This document shows, one piece after another, positions 58,279-64,000 of a DNA stretch of 64,000 nt (positions are counted from its first letter, which is position 1; every line of letters starts with the position of its first letter). Where the stretch lies: NCBI GenBank assembly GCA_010015655.1, contig ML976656.1:223816-287815 (forward strand), read 5' to 3'. A program made the translations under genes and the position numbers. The notes under the pieces are model-generated. The model searched no databases. It saw nothing but the letters and a program-made list of their open reading frames with translations, and was not told the origin of the DNA. This stretch comes from Bimuria novae-zelandiae CBS 107.79 (Eukaryota; Ascomycota; Dothideomycetes; Pleosporales; Didymosphaeriaceae).

Positions 58279-58538
58279 TCCACTGAGCAAGGTTGACATG
58301 TAATACCCTTTCGGACATTCAGTGCCAGTACTAAATTCGCAAGAAAGGGCTTTGGTACTCGTGTGTACTGATGGGGAAGAGACGCACACGGGAATGTATT
58401 TCCTTTCTAGGCGTCACACAGTCTGCGGGCAAGGCATGTTTAAAAAAGATCGGGGGAGGGGGTATACTGCTACCGATCAAAAGCTATCTTTAATATGACC
58501 AACAGATCAATTAATATATGCTTAATTGGTCAGGCATG
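58279..58538. other. 3' flank of rhodopsin-domain gene
   Basis: About 260 bp, no gene. The region near 58441 has a GGGGGAGGGGG run. It ends at the TA target of the next pogo element. Confidence 0.5.
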
Positions 58539-58540
58539 TA

Positions 58541-61500
58541 AGCTCGGCTAGGTAGTTTCCGGACACCCGGGGTTTCCGGACACCCTAACAATCACGCGTT
58601 ATAGCTTCATTCACCGTATTACTTTTCTACACTATAAATTATAATAAATCCTCGTGAGGAGGTAATTAGCTAGGCTATTAGTAATTACTATATAGGCATG
58701 TATAGTAGCGTTTAAGACGCTGCTAATGCGTATAGTATTCTAAAAAGTACTCTTTATAACTAAATAAAGGGCGCGACTAACAGCGTAACTAGCTATTAAT
58801 ATTAGTAGTAATTAACTCCCCTGTAAGAAGAATTTCTTATTAATTAGATACTTAAAAAAGACGCGCGAGGTTTCCCCCCTATATATAATTAAGTATAAGA
58901 TATAGTAAGTTAAATTTTATAAATAAATAGTAACTATAACTCTCTTAGCAAGGCCTAGATTTTATAATTTATTTAATAGAACTTACGCGTTATATTTATA
59001 ATTAGTAAGAAAATTAAGGCTCCTAGGTTTAATACTACTATACTAAAAGAGATGTGGTAGTTCCTAAAAATATTTAAGGCTACTAAAATATAACTTAGTA
59101 TTAGCTATAATAATATATAGAATATAAATAAGACTAAGGTTACTTTAGGCGTATATTCTAATAGCTAGGTGCTTGCTAGCTTATTAAAGAAGAAAACTTA
59201 TATTAAGTCTTTAAAAAATAGGCACTAAATATTAATAATTAAGTATATTTTAGCTACTAGTTACAAGATACGCCCCGTTGTTATTTTTAAAAAATAATAT
59301 TTATAGATAAGCTAGTATTTAGCCAAAAATATCCCTAATTAGCTCTATATAACCTTAGAGAATAGATAGATATTTAATACTATTAGCCTTAAATAGCTAT
59401 ATTAAGTATTTCTTCCCGAAATTGCTATATCTGCGGGTTAGCTATAGCTACTAATATTTAATAGTTATAAAAGTTATATTAATATTAACTTCCTATAAAC
59501 TTATAAGTAAAATAATATTAAGTTACTCTTCTTATCTACTTATTCTTTATATATCTTATAACTCCTAGATCTTGCTTTATTCTCCGTTGTTAAGTGCAAG
59601 TACTAAAAGCAAATTAAGACTCTAGTAAGCCTTAATAATATAGTACTAGTTAAGAGGGAGCGCTTTATCTAATACTACTATAATATAAGATAAGAGGACT
59701 TAATAAAGAAAGTAATTTAGGCTAGCTAAAAGGCAACTAGTCTTTATCTATTTAATATTAATAAAGTTATTAACTTATTACAGGTTTAGACTAAGCCTAT
59801 TATAACTCTATCTAAGAAATAACCTTAGTTACTAATTAAAAGTCTTCTTAGGACGCCCTAGAAACCGCAGGATATTTATTAAGCTTAGTAGTAGCTTTAA
59901 AAGCTTAAAAGCTTAACCTATAAGACCTAGATATTATTTTAAAAAGCAAGTAACGTGTTTTATAAGCGAGCGGCCCATACAAGCGAGCGGCCCATACAAG
60001 CGAGCGGCCCATCCCACCAACTTTTTATACCTTTACAGCAACCTATCTTAACAACACAATAAGATAATAGTATATAATTGCTATACTAGATTAAATAGTA
60101 TCTATAATATCGTTCTTGCATGTTTATATATTATAGCCAGTCTTCTTGTAGCGGCTGCAGCGTGTTAAAGCCTGCTAATTAGCACCTAATCGCGCCTTAT
60201 CTTAACGTATTTCTACCTCTATCTGCTGCTTAACATCCTTTTAAGCGATAATCTTCTCTACTTCTGCCTTTATTAAGGTACCCTACCTCTAGATCCGCTT
60301 CTTTTTGCGCTATTTACGCGTTATAGCAGCCTTATTAGCTTTCTTAAGCCTCGCGATCTAATCGCGCATAAGCGTACTTTTATAAGCTATTACCTTAGCG
60401 CCCTTTTTAAGCTAATTAAGCGCTATAATAATAAAAGTAGGTAATAAGCTCTTATGCCTTTAAATCCTATTATAAATTAATATTAATTAAGCCTCTAGCT
60501 CGCGCGCGTTACTTAGTGTTTTAGCTTTTTAAAAGGTAATCTTTAGTAGAGGCGGCGTTAGCGTATAAAGCTTAACATTAAGCTTTAATATTACTACCTC
60601 TAGGTTATGTAGGACTAGGCTAGCGCCTTAAAAGCTTGCGCAGATATTTTCCTTTATAATTAACTACTTATAGGCTACGTAAAAGACTAGTAGGAACTCT
60701 AGCTTTATAATATAGTTAATGTAGTCGCGCATTAGGCTCTTAATCTAGCGACTATACACGCGCTTTAACAGCGAAAAGTAGCTAATATTAAGTAGCTATA
60801 GAAGGTATAATAAATATAGCGGTATATAGAGAGTATAGATATTATTCTCCTTATAGAGCTCTTAAAATTCGAGCAAGTTATAGCTTTTATAGCTATTAAG
60901 TATAAGTAGCTAGCGCGCGCCTACCCTATACTTTACTATATACTTAATAAAGTGCCTTAGCTACTCTACTCTAAGCTTATTAGTAGTCTAGCTATTATTA
61001 CTAATAGCGAAAGCCTAGTCGCGCGGTATATTATTGTCCTAGTACTAGGTAGAGAGGTAATACTAGCTAGCGAAGATAATAAAGGGCGGGATTGCCTAGC
61101 TAGTAGCGCTAATTCTATAGATTACTATAGCCCACCTACGATTACCTAGCTAGATAGCCTTTAGCCTGCCGCATCTCTCTAAGCTTATAATAATAAGCTA
61201 AGATAATATCTTGCCTATTATAAAACTAATCTTGTTAAAGTTATAGGTATCCTTATTATAGATACTATAGGTAGCCTTTATGCGCGCTACAAGCTTAAAC
61301 TAAGCTCTAATAGCATCTAGATCCTTATATAGAGCTTTTTGCTAATTATATAGTTAATTAAATTATATAGTAAAATAATCTATTTGCTTAATAAAGTTGC
61401 GCGGCTACTACTTGCTAACCTGTCTAGCGCCTCGCTTAGCGAGTAGCTTATCTGCTATATCTTGCATAGCACTTAGCGTGGGCGGAAATCCTCGCGAATC

Positions 61501-61911
61501 TAGGTTAAGTATATACCTAACAATTACCTTCTCTTCTATCTTAATAAGCTTTTTTAATTTAGGCTAGTAATTACGTCGCGTAGCAATTCTAGCGCGTTAG
61601 CGTTAAAGCGTTATTTAAGAGATAGTAAATATGTGTGCTGCACCTCTTATAGACTAAATTTAGTTTTAATTAATAGCTAAGATTGTAAGGTGTATATTAG
61701 CCTCAGCAGAGGCTAGTTAGGCCTGAATTGGGGGCGCCATAGTAGGTAGAAGTTTATGTGCTGCAAAAAGTTGGTGGGGTGGGCCGCTCGCTTGTATGGG
61801 CCGCTCGCTTATAAAACATGTTAATCGAGATATGTCAACTTTTGGTGGGTAGGGCTGCTGCTTTCGGTGTGTCCGGAAACCCCGGGTGTCCGGAAACTAC
61901 CTAGCCGAGCT
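58541..61911 (+). mobile_element. Pogo-family transposon (about 1.5 kb) carrying copy C
   Basis: Inverted ends AGCTCGGCTAGGTAGTTTCC (left) and the complement at the right end, flanked by TA (58539-58540, 61912-61913). Both ends hold TTTCCGGACACCC twice. After subtracting the nested copy C with its TA the element is 1500 bp, shorter than its relatives, so it may be internally deleted. On the plus strand the RIP-broken transposase shows LKKDARGFPPIYN, VLASLLKKKTYIKS, GQLQLLIFNSYKSYININF and LLFLSTYSLYIL (catalytic region, about 59420-59570). Confidence 0.88.
59953..61821 (-). mobile_element. Pogo-family transposon, 1852-bp type, copy C (1869 bp)
   Basis: Ends ACGTGTTTTATAAGCGAGCG and CGCTTATAAAACATGT, flanked by TA (59951-59952, 61822-61823). 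The left end holds three instead of two AAGCGAGCGGCCCA units; the extra 17 bp account exactly for the length difference from copies A and B. The minus strand encodes the same RIP-broken transposase as copy B. Copy C is very similar to copy A along its whole length. Confidence 0.92.
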
Positions 61912-61913
61912 TA

Positions 61914-62034
61914 TATGAGCTTAAGGCTTGTGGCTAGAGTTGAGAGGCCAATAGAAAGGGAAAATCTGTGACCGTCTAAAATTGGGTAAAATTGGGTAAA
62001 ATAAATTTAGAAAAATTTAAATTTCAAGTCGTTC
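61914..62034. other. Spacer between pogo element and tRNA-like gene
   Basis: Contains AAATTGGGTAAAATTGGGTA (a short tandem phrase) and, on the minus strand just after the tRNA-like gene, a TTTTT run at about 62010-62015 that could end polymerase III transcription. Confidence 0.5.
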
Positions 62035-62118
62035 GAGATGCACAGGGCTCGAACCTGCAACCTTTGGTGTATTCCAGGTAGACCGAAAACCAACGCGCTA
62101 CCATTGCGCCAACATCCC
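62035..62118 (-). tRNA. tRNA-like gene with probable 13-nt intron, anticodon uncertain
   Basis: Read on the minus strand: acceptor GGGATGT pairs with GCATCTC (two G-U pairs), D arm GCGC-AATGGTA-GCGC, anticodon stem TTGGT with ACCAA, variable AGGTT, T arm GCAGG-TTCGAGC-CCTGT, and G at the discriminator position. Between the anticodon stem halves are 20 nt, which fit a 7-nt loop plus a 13-nt intron after position 37. That puts TCG (arginine) in the anticodon slot. The body and G73 also resemble fungal tRNA-Trp, whose anticodon would be CCA, so it may be a mutated tRNA-Trp or a pseudogene. A-box, B-box and a downstream T run are present. Confidence 0.6.
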
Positions 62119-63430
62119 CGAGACTCGACGGTATAAAGTCACTTTTCAGATGAAAGATTTTATTATTTAAAATTATATATAAACAGCAAAACCGGCTGCC
62201 TTTTCAATGTTGTCGAGAGATTACTTGCTTTCCAGAGTCGCTACCTCCTATCAACTCTGTGGGCGAAAAAATTCCACGCTAGAGGGGTAGTGGGGCAGTA
62301 GTGAGGGGCACTCGAGTGCACCTCGAAACGGTCATCACAATACAGCACGCTGAAAGTATTTCACGACAAGTGGAATGATCCAGGACGCTGGGCTTATATG
62401 TACTAATATAATTAAGCAGGTACGAAGCCATCCCTAGTTAACATATTAGAAAGTTCCCATATATCACTTCCCCGGTACCCGACACCATCTTGCCTAGTTC
62501 ATTTACCCCGCCTTTTTAATACGTGACGTGCTATTCTTGAGGCTGGTCTTCTATCCTCGGCTGTGAAGGTTGGCTTCAAAACAAGGTACCCACACAGCAG
62601 GAAGATGCCGCCGTCGCCTTATATTAGCTATCGCGAGGCGCAAGACAATTTACATACTACGTATAGGAACCGTGCGTACTAACTGATTCGCAAATACTGC
62701 TCACGATGTGCCCAGGAGGTTCAGACCTCTGGGACGAGTACTGCCGCTCTTCACCGCCCAGCCAAAAGGGGAATTAAATATTTGAAACATTATCTTCGAG
62801 CTTCAAAGGTAGCCTTGGAACTCTTGCCCGCGGCACTCCACAACAGTGCCCGCTATATCGGTTGATCACATAGGCACGAGCAACACGGGGTGTTTCTTGC
62901 AATACTGGTCATGTCGTTAGGAAGATCAGGAAGGCCTACGAGGCAAAACGCCTCGAAACCGTCTTCGCGCGTGCGCTCTAAGCTAAAGACGCAAAGACAT
63001 TTGGCTACTTTATCGCGACATCAACCATGTCTACTGCGCGGTCAGCGTGGTTCGTGCTAATGAAACAGCATTTCCGTGCGGCAGGACGCCAAAGGATCTC
63101 TCAGCTTCATCTACGCTGGGCTTCGCGCCTATGAAAATAATAGCTTTGAAGCGGCCGTAATTTGTTCGATGCGGCATCTGCATTTGTATGGACCAGTCTT
63201 GCCCTCCACCTCCACGCATTCAACCAACTCACCTTCCCTTTCTTCTCAGCGTAGTCCTAAGTATGCTGTAATCTACTTCCCTTACCTGCGTTGAAGAGCC
63301 TTGGCGCAGAGGCCCGGGGCCAACGCCAATCTGGAGACCAATGTTGATAGCCTGAAGCTCACATCCGACTTGAATCCCATGGTCCTTGGCGATCTCGTGG
63401 AAACCTCTCAATGTCCTTGCACTCTTTTTG
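62119..63430. other. Base-balanced region, no gene identified
   Basis: About 1.3 kb. Small frames on both strands (63031-63219, 63076-63294, 63229-63411) are unassigned. On the minus strand the frame 63411-63291 reads RGFHEIAKDHGIQVGCELQA and is followed by a GTAAGG donor-like site, so it might be one exon of a gene cut by the hAT terminus at 63431. Evidence is weak. Confidence 0.3.
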
Positions 63431-64000
63431 CAGTGCGGTAAGTCCTTTCCAGAGTCGAACCATAGCCCATGCTAAGAAGACATGTCTCGCCTGCACAGAT
63501 GGCAACAATCCAGCCAGCCAGCTTTCTGGCTATAGGCTGGATGGCTTGGTGTTTTGTGGGTCGTAGAACCGGCTGGATGGCTTGATTGGCTACGGGCGCT
63601 CGGCTGGCTGGATGGGCTTGAGGAGCTTGTTTCCTAATTAGGCAAATTGTATAGAAAGCTTGGTGTTTCAACCTTCGTCCCATGTGTCCACATGGTACTT
63701 TGAGATGAGCTGTTCAACCGTAAGCTGCTCCTTCTCGTCGACCTCGCTGCTGCCAAACCCAGCTTTTCTCCACCTTCTACTGCAGTGTATCGCTGCCAAA
63801 AGCTCCGGAGAGATCTTCCGTCTCCGAGGCTCTAACAGGTCGCCTAGCTCGCTGAAAACTCGCTCGCACTCACAACTTGAAGCCGGTATTGAGAGTACGT
63901 CAAGCGCAAGCTTGCTAAGATTGGGGTATCGATCCTGCAGCCCTACCCAGTATTTTGTAGGGAACTTTGCGCTGTCGCTACCTGCTTCAACCTGCGGCTC
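63431..64000 (-). mobile_element. Terminal part of a hAT transposon running off the window
   Basis: A hAT transposase C-terminus lies here. Between it and 63431 are several GGCTGGATGGCTTG-type repeats (63510-63630), like subterminal repeats. CAGTGCGG at 63431 is a plausible terminus (compare CAGTGATG of the other hAT), preceded by the octamer TCTTTTTG. The other end is outside the window, so the terminus and duplication cannot be confirmed. The element is not visibly RIP-mutated. Confidence 0.5.
63668..64000 (-). CDS. hAT transposase, C-terminal 110 residues (partial)
   Basis: The frame is open from the window edge to TGA at 63668-63670. It contains the hAT dimerisation domain: YWVGLQDRYPNLSKLALDVL, then SIPASSCECERVFSELGDLL (S-I-P-x-S-S-x-x-x-E-R-x-F-S), RRRKISPELLAAIHCSRRWR, and a tail ending HVDTWDEG. 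It has no stop codons or RIP-like glutamine losses, unlike the other transposases in the window, so it could be a recent or single-copy element. The N-terminal part, including the zinc finger and catalytic residues, lies beyond 64000, so activity cannot be judged. Confidence 0.88.
   Translation of the reverse strand, partial: EPQVEAGSDSAKFPTKYWVGLQDRYPNLSKLALDVLSIPASSCECERVFSELGDLLEPRRRKISPELLAAIHCSRRWRKAGFGSSEVDEKEQLTVEQLISKYHVDTWDEG

Noticed and set aside
1..64000. CRISPR arrays, operons, ribosome binding sites
   Set aside because: Introns, RIP and eukaryotic transposons show a fungal nuclear genome; none of these bacterial features is present.

Overview
The window looks like a piece of a filamentous ascomycete genome (Pezizomycotina; a Dothideomycete is my guess from gene style, not proven). 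Genes have short introns with GTRNGT donors, branch sites of the gctaac type and CAG/TAG acceptors. Transposon copies are wrecked by C-to-T changes in CpA context (CAA/CAG turned into TAA/TAG), the signature of repeat-induced point mutation (RIP). The window alternates between AT-rich, RIP-mutated transposon blocks and base-balanced gene islands.

Layout. 1-21140 is a transposon block: a RIP-ruined Copia element on the minus strand, the right end of a truncated pogo element, then a complete pogo element (5934-19026) carrying a Gypsy chromodomain retrotransposon (6256-16864), which carries a hAT transposon (7834-11642), which carries a 438-bp MITE (8207-8644). A solo LTR and another pogo element (19211-21137) follow. 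21456-33238 is a housekeeping island: SEC63 (ER translocation), PBS2 (MAP kinase kinase of the osmotic-stress HOG pathway), an auxin-efflux-type membrane transporter and a choline kinase. 33687-47840 is a second transposon block, perhaps itself one large hAT-like element with 21-bp inverted ends, holding a complete Copia element with 242-bp LTRs, two pogo elements, a solo LTR and degenerate telomere-like repeats. 48995-52956 is a pogo element with another pogo inside it. 53538-58278 is a small accessory gene island: a hemerythrin-domain protein, a small secreted cysteine-containing protein and a fungal rhodopsin-domain membrane protein. 58541-61911 is again pogo-in-pogo. The end holds a tRNA-like gene and the C-terminal part of an apparently unmutated hAT transposase that runs off the window.

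Boundaries of most mobile elements could be fixed exactly, because inverted ends or LTRs and target-site duplications (TA for pogo, 8 bp for hAT, 5 bp for LTR elements) are still readable. After nested insertions are subtracted, element sizes agree between copies (the two large pogo elements come to about 2.09 and 2.11 kb; two small pogo copies are both 1852 bp).

The most interesting observations are: (1) an antisense reading frame between the Gypsy pol gene and its 3' LTR, coding for an exact Zn(II)2Cys6 cysteine pattern, in a segment that largely escaped RIP; (2) the inverted ends of most pogo-type elements here are built from iterated short direct repeats, with one copy having gained exactly one 17-bp unit; (3) a possible 14-kb composite hAT-like element; (4) internal telomere-like repeats in opposing orientations.
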